Source: Bactrocera neohumeralis (taxonomy: Eukaryota; Arthropoda; Insecta; Diptera; Tephritidae). From it: a stretch of DNA of 64,000 nt. Location: positions 13,476,784 through 13,540,783 of the forward strand of contig NW_026089623.1 in assembly GCF_024586455.1 (NCBI RefSeq), read 5' to 3'. Shown here piece after piece: positions 1 to 10,357 of the stretch. The notes under the pieces are model-generated. The model saw nothing but the letters and a program-made list of their open reading frames with translations, was not told where the DNA came from and ran no database searches. The number at the start of each line of letters is the position of its first letter. Position 1 is the first letter of the stretch. A program made the translations under genes and the position numbers.

Positions 1-8
1 CATCTTCT

Positions 9-914
9 TCAGTGCGTGAAAAATTTGCAAAGTGTGACCGCATAAGTAAAGACATCGCTGGCCATTTCTGGGCTCACCCGCAAATAATTTAAAATGGGAA
101 ATTTTTCCTTTAAAATACCAATTGCATTTTCCACAACTCTTCTGGTTGATTTATGGGCATTGAGGAATCTTCTATTATTAGATAGTGGAGGAATCAGCCA
201 ATCTTTCAGCGGATATGCTGAATCACCTAGAATGATTCCATTCTGAATTGGACGCCAGCCGTTTTCCATCCTGCGGAACAAACAACTATTCCGCAAGACG
301 GGAGAGTCGTGAGTACTCTCAGACCAATTTGCATAGGAGTAATAGAACTGGAGATCGGGTCCGCAAACCACCATACACGAAATGGAGTGATTACCTTGCC
401 TATCAACATAAGCTTCTTCATGCTCTTTGGGTGCATCTAATTTATTTAAAGTGCCGTCCAAACAGCCGCAAGCTAACGGCATGCCTCTGATGGCGTAGAA
501 TTTAGTAACCACTTGATCCATATTTTCTGGCCATCTTACATACGTTGCAAACAAGGCGGTATTTATTGCAGTAACTACGCTTTTTACCAATCTGCACACA
601 GTGGCTTTGCTCACACCATGCAAGTCACCTATTGCATGGTATGTGGTTCCTGTTCCTAGCCAGCGTAACGTAATCAGCAGCTGCTGTTGCACCGTTAGAG
701 AATGGCTTCTACTTGTCTTCCTCTCCAGTATTGGACACAACAAATTTAACAACAAAACAAATTTTTCACGTTTTAGCCTAAAACGCTCATTATACTCCAA
801 CGTGGATTTCAGGAATTTATATTCCAGACGTGGCATAAATAGTCTTCTCCTTTTTAATGAGATTTCATTATCGCTTTCATCATTAAAATCGTATAATAAG
901 TTCATTTTGCACAC
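9..914 (-). pseudogene. Harbinger (HARBI1-like) transposase, C-terminus probably frameshifted
   Basis: The 301-residue product belongs to the DDE_Tnp_4 / HARBI1 nuclease family, which cuts and rejoins transposon ends. I see a helix-turn-helix-like N-terminal region (about residues 75-115, with VSKATVCRLV) and a catalytic domain with candidate acidic residues D153 in CGCLDGT, D231 in GDSAYP and E262 in VENAIGILK. Family members usually run 340-400 residues and end with an LHN-type helix after the position where this one stops (FFTH). Shifting frame by one base near 20-25 continues with residues resembling the usual C-terminal tail, so I infer a late single-base frameshift. A Harbinger partner gene of the Myb/SANT type is not visible and may lie left of the window. 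Confidence 0.8.
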
Positions 915-1139
915 TCACAAAAAATATGAGCTTCTTAATATAATATATGTTTCACTTGCACACGTGTTCATTTATTTATAATATTTGATTAGTTATGTTG
1001 CCGCTTATCGATAATTTGTAATAAACCAACAATGCGATTCGATTAATGTGTGTCATAAAATATTAAATATGTTTGATTTTGTGTTCATTTGAACTAATTT
1101 TTAAGAACAATTTGTTATAAATCAAAATCTAAATCAATT

Positions 1140-1415
1140 TATCATTCACTTGTATCTTGTAAATTTTTTTCTTAGGGTCTCCGTCGACCCTAAGGTTTTT
1201 TTCTACAATTCTACAAGTGTACAAGTGCAAATTTTGTTTAGTGAAACAAGATCACTTGTAAAAGTATCATTTGTAGACTTGTGACTTGTAGAATTCACTT
1301 GTAGCTACAAACTTGTATTTGTATTTTTATGAAACACAATGATTCACAAGTTCACAATTTCACATGCAAAAACACTTGTAATTGTGAACTTGTAATTTAG
1401 TGAAATAGGCCCCTG
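1140..1415. repeat. Subterminal ACTTGTA/TACAAGT repeats and Harbinger terminus
   Basis: The heptamer ACTTGTA or its complement occurs more than ten times in both orientations within about 250 bp. Clustered subterminal motifs of this kind are commonly bound by transposases. Positions 1171-1194 form a near-perfect hairpin (CTTAGGGTC, six-base loop, GACCCTAAG) between two T-tracts. Together they look like the regulatory end of the element and not like a simple microsatellite. Confidence 0.6.
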
Positions 1416-1542
1416 GCATAATCAACAGGCAACGCATAAACACATTCATGAAGCGAGCACGTGATTCATACTCTGAAGAACATGGAAAGAGAGAGAGAGA
1501 GTAAATCTAATGAACGGCAACGAAGGCATCGAAGAAGTAGAT

Positions 1543-2530
1543 CAGTGGTCGGCATGAGAGGATCTGCCACTGTGTTGGTGAGCACGAAAAAAAAGTAGCC
1601 CAGTGATAAATTGGAATTAAAATCAAGCAAATTTTATAATTAATTAAGAGGATATTGAAAATTAACAAAACGTATTTTAATAGATATATTCCCTATTATC
1701 TTTAAAAGACTTGGAACATAAAAGGCATTGCATGGTACCGAAGCCATTTAGAATCATAAAATATTTCTCGCAGGGCATATTTGGTTTTGCGCTATAGTCT
1801 TGCGTGATGTTAATTCGTTGCTGGCTCGACAACGACTGAAGCGCTGAACACATAGAGAGCGACAGACTGCAAACTACAGCTGTCAAATAATAAAATACAC
1901 ACGTTCTTATGGGCAGTGTTATTTTGACAGCTGCACGACTACACGACTGCAGGCCGACAGTTGTCGTTCTCGCTAACTTCAATATCCTCCTATTTTTGCC
2001 AACGACAGTAGGACGACAGTAGAGTTGACAGTAGAATGGAAGATAGAAAGAGGAGGTAGACGGTGATGCCACTAATATGTAAAATGTAAAATTATTCACA
2101 GCTCTTACAAACTTGACGTTATTTTACCAATAAAAGCATAAAATAGCTATATTATAGCTCTATTATATCATTTGTAATAACAATTGATAATTTAAAGCAA
2201 AAATATTTACCTATTTACTTATTTTTTGCACAAAAAATTTCATTTGAACAAAACATTAAAAATCCATTGAAGTGAAAGGTATTAGTATGGCCACAACGAA
2301 ATTGTGTACATGCAAAATGGACAGCTGTGTTGTCTTGTGTACATGCCGGCCATTGTTATGTTGCTGCCTTCTTACGAATGTTCATGTGGTAAGATGCACA
2401 ACGCCATTTTCAGTTCACTGTCGTGCTGCTGCAGTCTGTCGCAGTCATTGTGTTTACCACTTGAACGATGGAGCGTAAGCGTACGTGTGAAGTTAGTTTG
2501 CAAAATTTTGCTATGAAATGCCGACCACTG
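1543..2530 (-). mobile_element. hAT-type non-autonomous transposon with 13-bp TIR and 8-bp TSD
   Basis: The element starts CAGTGGTCGGCAT and ends with the exact reverse complement, ATGCCGACCACTG. It is flanked on both sides by the direct repeat AAGTAGAT (1535-1542 and 2531-2538). A CAG terminus and an 8-bp target duplication are the hallmarks of hAT. At 988 bp it is too short for a full transposase. On the minus strand near 1680-1800 it retains what looks like the N-terminal zinc-finger exon of a BED/ZBED-type hAT protein (CEKYF, then CLLCSK), interrupted by a stop soon after. A second, internally deleted member of the family lies at 9216-9572. Confidence 0.88.
1681..1800 (-). pseudogene. Relic BED-type zinc-finger exon of a hAT transposase
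   Basis: The minus strand reads CEKYFMILNGFGTMQCLLCS followed by KSFKDNREYIY and a stop. In the sister copy (9313-9420) the same exon continues about ten residues further into KRRFVNLHY, giving a C-x2-C then R/H-x4-H spacing. That is the arrangement of a BED finger at the start of ZBED-like hAT proteins. The match is by pattern only. The finger is damaged in both copies: a stop in this one, and loss of the first cysteine (W replaces C) in the other. Confidence 0.5.
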
Positions 2531-2588
2531 AAGTAGATTCACTATGCAACAAGCCAGCTAGTAATGAAGAAGAACAAGAGCAGACTCA

Positions 2589-5351
2589 TCTATACTAATA
2601 TTATAAAGAGGAAAGATTTGTACCTATTTTTGTATGTTTGTAATGAATAGGCTCACAAAGTACTGGGGCGATTTAAAAAATTCTTTCACCAATAGAATGC
2701 TACATTAACGATCCTTGGTAAATTTTGAACAATTTAACCGAAGGTGTAGAAAAATGAGTCTTAAAATGTCTTACGTCGAATGCGCTGCCGAAACTATTAG
2801 CGATAGAACAAAATAATGTACAACAATATTGAAGAACATCATAATATCTACAAAAAACTCCGCGGTAGCATATGTCCAACTATTGTAGTTATGTCACTAC
2901 AACAACTTTTTTCATTTTAAACATTAATGAAAATGCATGAATCGCCAAACTGTATGTACGCTCATAACTTTAACTTTTTTATAAATGTTCGTTGAAGTTC
3001 AAGGATGGTTTTTACGGAGAGAAAAATTCGAATAATTGCCGGAAAACCCCTAAAAACAGCCCTTTTCTTTTCCCCATACAAACGAATGAATGTTTGTTTG
3101 TTAGTAACGCTAAGAGAACGGCTTAACCAATCTTTATGAAATTTTCAGAGGTTGTTCGTTGGGAGGTTTAGAAATAAAAATATCTTATACTTTTTATGAA
3201 GAAAAGTCGGAAAATTGGATAATTCCAAAAAGTAACTTTTTACATACAAATTTTTTTTCAATTTTTGTTTGCTTTGTTTTTCAATATTTTGATTTGTAAA
3301 TTAGTTGAATCGTTCAATTTCGGTCGCTTGCTTTTTTATTCCGGCTATTCAAAAGAAAAATTTTTGAAAATTATTCAGTGAACACTTTATGTGTGTTTCA
3401 CACAAAGAGGTCAATTGCAGATTGAAATTTGTTACGAAGCCACGAAGAGATCACCCTAATATCGGTCGGCGTTTTTTTTGCCATCAACGTATGGCGGCCC
3501 AAGGCAAGGCAAGGCAAGAAGTACTTCCAGGATGCGGTGACAAACTTGCGGAATTATGGATCGCGGTCAATCAGCAAGCGATCATCACGATGTCACAGCA
3601 TGACTTTTCAAACAACAGTTACGATGTTTGATTGACTTTATCTTGAAGCAACGTATGTATATGTGGTGCTGTTGGATGCTCGATGTACTTTGTTGAGTGG
3701 CAAAAGAGAGGTTTTCTGCATTCTTCTTTGATGATGGTTACACCAGATCAAATTGATGAAATCATTTCTGCGGAAATTCCTGATGTAGAGAAAGATCCAG
3801 TATTATTCGAAGTGGTGGAAACCAATATGGTTCATCTTTTCGGTTTGTATGTCTGACAATAAATGCATGAAACACTATCCACCTGCTTTTCTTTCGGAAA
3901 CACAAGCTGGAAATGATGGATATCAACTCTATCGGCGTCGCTCACCAGATAACAGAACATTCAGCAATCAACTTACAAGAGTGAACATCGAAGTTGACAA
4001 CACATGGATCGTACTATATTCACCATTATTGTCTAATTCACTTTCAAACTCATATCAATGTTTAATATTGCAGTTTGGTGAAATCGATAAAATACGTTTG
4101 TAAGTACAAACTCAACTTTCGTCCGTGTCAGTGATCCGTTTGCGAGAACATTGTTATATTCGGAAATACCCTGATATTAAACATGGAATGCATCGTCGAA
4201 GAAATAGTTGCGCAGAAAGCAAGGCCAACCAGTAGATTGACATCCAGATGTGTTCTCAACTAATGCATTAGGACGAATTTACACAATCCACCCGAAAAAC
4301 GACGATTGCTTCTACCTTCGGTTGCTATTGATTAATGTACGCGGTTCAACTTTATTTGAGTCATTGCTTACTGTGAAGGGTACGGTGTGTGCAAGTTTTG
4401 GAGAAGTAAGCCAGCAATTACAATTACTGGAACACGTTAATCACTGGAATGAAAATGAAGTTCGCATACTTTTCGCGATAATCATTTCGACATATCAGCC
4501 TTCAAATCCGCGTCAATTAAGGGATACGAACAAAAATGACATTGCCGAAGACATTTTACATCGCCTTCGCTAAAAATTGGAAATGATACAATTTCGGTTG
4601 ATACTTCCGGTGGTTTGATATCAATTCCATCTTCCCTTTATCAACTCACGAAAGATGAACTCATCGCAAATGTTCGGACATTGGCCAAATTATCGTAACT
4701 ACAATTCCTTAAGTGCACGCGCAATGTTAGCTGCCAATGTGTGTGATGTTGTTGACTTAAAGTGGAAGATTCAAAGTCAAATTCCGGGAGACTTGCGCTC
4801 ATACAAATCGATCGATCGTCTTGACAATGAAGACGACGCCGTGAATTATACAGTGGTATTTCTAAATTCTTTGGACAGGCTTGGTATGCCACGCATCGTT
4901 TGCGTCTCAAAGTAGGATCGGTCGTTATTATGTTTCGCAATCATCATGCCCCGAAACTGTGTAATGGAACCCGACTGATTGGGACGCACCTATCAAATAC
5001 AAGGGGCAGAATGCTTGATTCTACGAACTCCTTTGAGTTCTAACGATTTCCCATTTCAGTTCAAACGTATTTCGTTTCCAGTGAAAATTGCTTTTGAGAT
5101 GACAATCAACAGGACCTAAAGATAGTCGCATAGTGTGAGGCATAAATTTGGAAATGCTATGTTTTTCACACGGCCTTGGCGTGCTCATGAGTTGGAAAAC
5201 CATCTTTTCTGTACGCCTTAACAGAAACCGAAAAATGTTGTTTATCAAGCTGCGTTAAATTGAAAAAAAAAAAATTAAATGATAAATTTAATTTTTTTTT
5301 CATTTTAAAACACATAATTTCACGCGGGACACCGGCTGCGGGGTCCGCTAG
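2589..5351 (+). mobile_element. Helitron, internally deleted, both termini intact
   Basis: The 5' end is TCTATACTAATATTATAAAG, preceded by A (2588). The 3' end is CTAG (5348-5351), preceded by a GC-rich hairpin region (about 5324-5347) and followed by T (5352). Insertion between A and T with TC...CTRR ends and no target duplication is diagnostic of Helitrons. Autonomous copies are 5-6 kb; this one is 2.76 kb. Decayed Rep/helicase coding sequence occupies 3400-5262, and 2590-3380 is AT-rich non-coding sequence. It sits between the gag and protease remnants of E1. Confidence 0.88.
3440..5262 (+). pseudogene. Helitron Rep-helicase polyprotein remnant
   Basis: Recognisable blocks appear in the family's usual order across shifting frames. 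A Rep block at 3640-3850 has VEWQKRGFLHSSLM, then PDQIDEIISAEIPD. A block at 3849-4035 has CMKHYPPAF, DGYQLYRRRS and YSPLLS. Pieces before the helicase follow at 4250-4573 (ALGRIYTIHP, CFYLRLLL, AEDILHRLR). C-terminal helicase pieces follow at 4620-4915 (IQSQIPGDLRS, SLDRLGMP) and a final GKPS motif lies near 5200. The rolling-circle HUH motif, normally H-hydrophobic-H, reads HSS, so the second metal-binding histidine is lost. There are many stops, and the Walker A region of the helicase is missing. It is not functional. Confidence 0.82.
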
Positions 5352-5352
5352 T

Positions 5353-5706
5353 TTTTTTATAAAGCACCACGGTCTTCCAACATTACGAAGAATCGCACCA
5401 AATGGTAAGTCCGTGCATATATTATTAGTTACTGGTGCCACAAGTAGATATATTAGAAGTGATTATCCTTATGCAAAGAAGGTATTATTAAACAAAACAG
5501 CGAAAACAAATACACTACATGGATGTTCCATTCTTACTCACAATAGAAAGATAAATTTATTAGGGCATGAAATTGAATTACTAGACATAGATAAATTAAA
5601 AGATTTTGACATAATATTAGGGGAAGATAATCTAAACAAAATTAAAGCAAAAATAAACATGATTAACTACTCCATTAGTTTCTCAAAAACAAGAATAGAA
5701 ACATAA
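5353..5706 (+). pseudogene. E1 protease region (N-terminal part of pol)
   Basis: Directly after the Helitron the plus frame resumes as a retroviral aspartic protease: a beta-strand lead-in, then LLVTGATSRYI where the DTG-type active site is expected. The catalytic aspartate is replaced, which alone would abolish activity. A later IILGEDNL resembles the flap/helix end of the domain. The reading frame stops at 5704-5706, about 50 bases before the reverse-transcriptase frame. The first residues of the apparent open frame (5260-5352) are Helitron sequence and not protease. Confidence 0.7.
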
Positions 5707-5754
5707 AACTATACGATAGGGAATAAAACGTACGAAAATGAAATTAAAGAATTA

Positions 5755-6627
5755 ATGAAAAACAATTACTGTGGAAAGAACCAACCTTTCACCACAACTA
5801 TTGAAGCGGAAATTAGAACAGAATCAAAAGAACCTGTGTGGGTTAGACAATACCCATACCCGTATTCGGACCACGACTTCGTAAAGAAAGAAATTGAAAA
5901 ACTATTGAAAAATAATATAATACAGCCTAGCAAAAGTCCATACAATTCTCCAATATGGACAGTATCAAAAAAGGGAAACGATGAGGAAGGTAAGCCTAAG
6001 CGAAGAATGGTCATAGACTTCCAGAAGTTAAACAAACAAACAGTAGCAGATAGGTACCACATCCCTGATATCAAAATGACACTACAGAATTTAGGGAAAG
6101 CAAGTTATTTTACCACACTTGACTTAGAATCAGGATTCCATCAAATCATGATTAAAAAAGAGGACCGCGAAAAAACAGCCTTCTCAGTAAATGGAGCTAA
6201 GTACGAATTCCTTAGACTACCATTCGGGTTGAAAAACGCACCCTCCACCTTTCAAAGATGTGTTTACAATATACTTAGGCCTTTCATCGGGAAATGTGCA
6301 TATGTGTATATTGACGATGACCTGATATATTCCAGCTCACCAGAGGAACATATGAGAGATATCACCAATATTATACACACACTCCATAAAGCAAATATGA
6401 AAATTTCGGAAGAAAAATCCAATTTTTTTCAACAAAAAACAGAATTCTTAAGTCATATAATAAAAAATGGAAGAATTACGGTAGATCCTAAAAAAATAGG
6501 AGTCATAGACAGATATAGGACACCAACAAATTTAAAAGAACTTAGATCCTTTTTAGGATTAGCCTCGTATTATAGAAAATTCGCGAAAAATTTTGCACAA
6601 ATATGCAAACCTCTAAAGGCTATATAA
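5755..6627 (+). pseudogene. E1 reverse transcriptase
   Basis: About 290 residues hold a Ty3/gypsy-type reverse transcriptase. The fingers motif is KSPYNSPIW, followed by RMVIDFQKLN, LDLESGFHQI and LPFGLKNAPSTFQ. The catalytic box is YVYIDDD with YIDD encoded near 6307-6318, and ELRSFLGLASYYRKF closes the domain. The thumb/connection is shortened and the frame ends in a stop right after CKPLKAI, where RNase H should follow. Conserved motifs are nearly complete, so the frame decayed fairly late. The closest relatives by motif are errantiviruses, to which E2 in this window also belongs. Confidence 0.88.
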
Positions 6628-6929
6628 GTATTAAAAAAAACTGTCTTAAAGAACAGGTAGAATTGTATCAACCAGATTTTAATAAAGGATTCGACTTAAC
6701 CACCGATGCTAGTAATTATGCCATAGGTGCAGTACTAAGTCAAGGAAAAAATCCTATTGCATTTATATCACGAACATTAAGTCCAACAGAACAGAATTAT
6801 TCAACAAACGAGAAAGAAATGGTAGCAATAGTATGGTCTCTAAAGAAGTTAAGAAACTACCTTTACGGCATAGCAAATTTAACCATTTATACAGACTATC
6901 AGTCCTTAATTTTTTCTATATCGGAATGA
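6603..6929 (+). pseudogene. E1 RNase H
   Basis: The next frame overlaps the end of the reverse transcriptase. It encodes FDLTTDASNYAIGAVLSQ, with the first catalytic aspartate in TDAS, then FISRTLSPTEQNYSTNEKE, with the catalytic glutamate in NEKE, and LTIYTDYQSLIF, with the third acidic residue in TDY. It stops early at 6927-6929, before the C-terminal part. The connection domain between reverse transcriptase and RNase H is partly deleted, as it is in E2. Confidence 0.85.
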
Positions 6930-7209
6930 AACCCGAATACCAAATTAAAACGATGGAAAAACTTACTAGAAGAATATGGTGCAACACTCAAATATAAACC
7001 AGGACAAGAAAATGTACCACCAGTTCAAATGAATCCCAACACTCAGCAGAAACCTCTGCACATAGGAATATTAGGCATGTAAATTCTCCTTTTAACTCAT
7101 TTAAAAATCAAATACACATCATAGAGAGAACAGAAAATAATTTAGAAAAAAAACTATATTTCCTAACTATGAAAGATATACTATCACCTTTAAAGATAAT
7201 GACTTTTTA

Positions 7210-8228
7210 ATGAAAAATATCAGAGCTGTATTAAAACCAAAGGTTATGACAGCATTTCACTCTGATTTAGAACTTTGGCACAAAATTCAACCACAAATTA
7301 AACACATATTTGTCAATTATCCCAAAGTATTAGCGCAACTCATATTAAAAGACATTACAGCGGAACAAGACAGAATAAATATAGTAGAATTTACGCACTC
7401 ACGAGCACACAGAAATGCAAAAATTGATTTAAAAGAAATACATATATCAGACATGTTTTTGGCCTTAACAGAAAAAAAATACTGAAAACACAGTACGAAA
7501 CTGCGTAGTTTGTAACGAAAATAAATATGAACGACGACCAGAAAAACATTTAATAGGAAAAACACCAACACCACATAAAACAGGTACATCCATACAAATG
7601 AACATATTCCAAATAAACAACACACGATTTCTTTCTTAATGCGTTCTTTCGCAAATTAGACTCTAAATACCTGTACCGAACTTATGACCGACAACGAATT
7701 AATCTTTTCGGGTGTAGGCTCGAAAGCCATATTAAACAGACTAGAAATACCAAGAATGATAGAAAAGAGATTACGCATTGCGCAGGTCCGTTATACTAAA
7801 CATACAATTGCTTAGGTCACACGGCGCAGTAAAAAATTTGGCAGCTATAAACTCTACTACTCTAACATTCTTGTTAACAAGCTATATTTACTTGCTACTC
7901 AAGCTATTTCACGAAATTTATAAGCCGTGTGACGTAGATGCGCAGAACGAAAAATGTTTTTTCTCTCATCTGCGCAATCTTGTACTCTATCATTCTTGTA
8001 GAAATACAGCACACGCTTACCGCAAACAACCATTCAACAACGAACGCTCAAGTTGAACGTTTGCACAGTACAATACTTGAAATATCTAGAGCCTTAGCAG
8101 CTGACACAGGCACAACTGCAGAAGAGAAATTATTTAACGCTATAAAAGAATATAACAGGACGATACATTCAGTAACGGACAAGGAACCGGTAGACGTTTC
8201 TTTGAACGAAGTAAGTATCCTGAAATAA
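7210..8228 (+). pseudogene. E1 integrase, broken by a MITE and frameshifts
   Basis: The N-terminal zinc-binding region has SRAHRNAK as its histidine part (7400-7420) and NCVVC-like cysteines near 7500. The core follows. The first catalytic aspartate is replaced by asparagine (IQMNIF, near 7597-7614), the second is kept in MTDNELIF (about 7685), and the third, glutamate, is kept in AQVERLHST (about 8050). A 248-bp MITE (7751-7998) splits the core between the second and third catalytic residues; its target duplication lies exactly in the coding sequence. Several other frameshifts are present. The integrase was already inactive or became so after the MITE arrived. Confidence 0.78.
7751..7998. 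mobile_element. P-like MITE (248 bp) with TIR CAAGAATGATAGA
   Basis: The ends are CAAGAATGATAGA and TCTATCATTCTTG, perfect inverted repeats of 13 bp, with a related GCGCAG motif about 30 bp inside each end. The flanks carry the direct repeat TAGAAATAC (7742-7750 and 7999-8007). A duplication of 8-9 bp with CA termini and the same TIR as the THAP-encoding element at 10422-11831 suggest the P-element superfamily. It has no coding capacity and sits inside the E1 integrase. Confidence 0.8.
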
Positions 8229-8455
8229 AGGATAAAATTGAAATAAAAGAAGAAGCAATTTTAAAATATCATAATAAAAAACGATTAAATAAAACATACA
8301 TATATTCCAGGACAAATAATTTACGAGAAATCAAGCCGTCGCGAAAAATATACAAAACGCTACGTGAAATATATAATCAAGGAAAATCGTTAGGACACAA
8401 TCTTAACAACCACGGGGAAGGTTATACACAAAGATAACACTAGACAAAATGTTCA

Positions 8456-10098
8456 AAACAATGACAACATTCATATTGATAGGGACAACCCTAGCCTAGT
8501 AATAACGGACATTAAAGACAAAAAATATATACTGACAGAAACAGAAAACGAAGACTATTTGTTCCATGTAACAAACCTTACAACAATTCTACAACCCTAT
8601 TAAAAAATTAAAGAAATGCTTGAAGCAACACAAAGAGATCCTACGGAGTATATCCTAATCAATAGGATAGAAATATTAAAAAGCCAGTTGCTACAAAAAC
8701 GAAGAACCAGAAGTATAGACTTCCTAGGTTCAGCATTAAAATTTATCACAGGAGTACCAGGTCATGACGATCTAGTAGAAATAAAAACAGCACTAAATGA
8801 TATTATAGAAAACAATAACCAGCAAAGAACGATAAATTCAAACTTTGAGAAACTAATAGGTAAATTTAATCCGCAAACTTTAAAATCAAAACTTCTTCTC
8901 GAAGAAACTCATAAAGAATTATTAGACTTAACCACAACAAATAAGTTTGCAAAAAATGGAAACTTTTACTCAGCTGCAATAAATACAGAAGAAATTGAAG
9001 AAATTATGAAAAGAGAACAAATCAATATATCAATAATAGATATCCTAGAATATGCAACAATACATATCTGTAAGGTAGCTGAAACATTTGTAGTAATTTA
9101 TAAATACCCAATAATACAAGAAAAATGTGAAACATATGATGTAACATCCATGTCATACTCTCACGGTAAACTTAAACTAGACAATATTATATCATATTGT
9201 AATGACAAACCACAACAGTGGTCGGCATGAGAGGATCAGTCACTATGTTGGTGAGCACGAAAAAAAAGTAGCCCAGTGAGAAATTGGAATTAAAATTAAG
9301 CAAATTTTATAATTAATTAAGAGTATAATGCAAATTAACAAAACGTCTTTTAAAGATATATTCCCTATTACCTTTTAAAGACTTGGAACATAAAAACCAT
9401 TGCATGGCACCAAAGCCATTTAGAATCATAAAATATTTCTCGCAGGGCATATTTAGTTTTGCGCTATAGTCTGGCGTGATGTTAATTCGTTGCTGGCTCG
9501 ACAACGACTGAACGATAGAGCATAAGCGTACGTGTGAAGTTAGTTTTGTAAAAAGAATAAGCCCGACCAATGTATAATACCTTTAATACGCAATAATGAA
9601 GCTCACTGTAATGTAATAGAAGAAAACAACATACCGATAATTGAATTAAATCACTCAGTGGAGAACATGTAATAAACAATCAAACCATTTCAGGAACTAA
9701 TCTTATACAAATCATAGAATCTGTAACAATCGATGGAAAAATATACAAGAATAAAGAGGAACAAATAAAGAAATACATTAAAGCTGACGGAAATGAAAAA
9801 AAAAAATAAAATATTATAACTACTCCAATCAGACAATGAATACGAATTTAATAACATACAAAAATTACATAAACTAGTTATTCCATTCGAAGAACATCCT
9901 GTACGAAGCATATTAAGTATTATTGTAACTTGCATAATAATAATATTAATCATTTACACTATTTTCAAATTGTATTCACTCTATGTTAAAATTCAATCTA
10001 ACAAATTAAGACAACAAAGCCAGATGCTGTACGAAGCTGTACTAAGACATCACGGGATGGAACACTTAATCAATCAGTCAGGGACGACTTCTCTTTAA
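8456..10098 (+). pseudogene. E1 env (errantivirus envelope, baculovirus F-like), interrupted
   Basis: This is the third gene of E1. A basic, furin-like stretch (QKRRTR) precedes SIDFLGSALKFITG, the position of the fusion peptide in errantiviral envelopes related to baculovirus F proteins. It is followed by a long helical region. The reading frame is disrupted at 9215 by a hAT derivative and resumes at 9573. A hydrophobic membrane segment (SILSIIVTCIIIILIIYTIF, about 9907-9966) precedes a short basic tail and a stop near 10096. In-frame stops occur upstream of 8616 and after the hAT insertion. Described only; it is a broken copy. Confidence 0.75.
9216..9572 (-). mobile_element. Internally deleted member of the hAT family of 1543-2530
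   Basis: Positions 9216-9510 match 1543-1840 almost base for base, and 9508-9565 match the right end of the larger copy (2462-2520), so about 620 bp of the interior is missing. The junction lies at a shared CTGAAC/TTGAACG, suggesting deletion by microhomology. The left TIR is intact (CAGTGGTCGGCAT). The right TIR is degraded (GCCCGACCAATG), and the expected duplicate of the left flank AACCACAA is gone, consistent with a small deletion at that end. It interrupts E1 env. The minus strand retains a fuller version of the BED-finger exon. Confidence 0.82.
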
Positions 10099-10357
10099 AG
10101 GAGGGGAGAGTTAATATCTATGTGGGAACAAGTGAAGACGATGCGTTATGCTTGACGTCCAATCGCAGAAGAAATTTATTTCTTATTCGTTATAACTTAA
10201 GAGCTAGTAAGAATATAATAATAAAAGGAATAAAGGATTGAAAACATATGATAGCGTTGCCTTTAGGAGTTAGGTAGAGTTGTATTTTAGGAGTGCTGCG
10301 CCGAAGATTAAATTAACGCCGTAATGATCCTTCGGGGTTGCCACATCTATAACACTA
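10097..10357 (+). repeat. E1 polypurine tract and 3' LTR (end uncertain)
   Basis: The purine run AAAGGAGGGGAG (about 10097-10108) is followed by AGTTAATATC, the same AGTTA start as the LTR of E2. A poly(A)-signal-rich stretch (AATAATAAAAGGAATAAAGG, 10218-10237) lies inside. No TAACT-type end adjoining an obvious target repeat can be recognised, and with no 5' LTR in the window the 3' boundary is only approximate. Confidence 0.5.

Larger units (their letters stand above)
1..1415 (-). mobile_element. PIF/Harbinger-type DNA transposon, left part outside the window
   Basis: This is one end of a Harbinger-like element. It contains a minus-strand transposase (9-914), then about 225 bp of AT-rich non-coding DNA, then a 250-bp stretch of repeated ACTTGTA/TACAAGT words, and it stops at a sequence reading TTTAGTGAAATAGGCCCC. 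A GGGGCC-type terminus on the opposite strand is typical of Harbinger elements. The matching left terminus is not in the window, so neither the terminal inverted repeat nor the target duplication can be confirmed. The position just outside remnants of retrotransposon E1 suggests it jumped into that element. The exact right boundary is uncertain by a few bases. Confidence 0.6.

Noticed and set aside
5260..5352. Upstream extension of the E1 protease frame (MKKKKLNDKFNFFF)
   Set aside because: This part is the 3' end of the Helitron, including its hairpin and CTAG terminus; the open frame merely crosses the junction.
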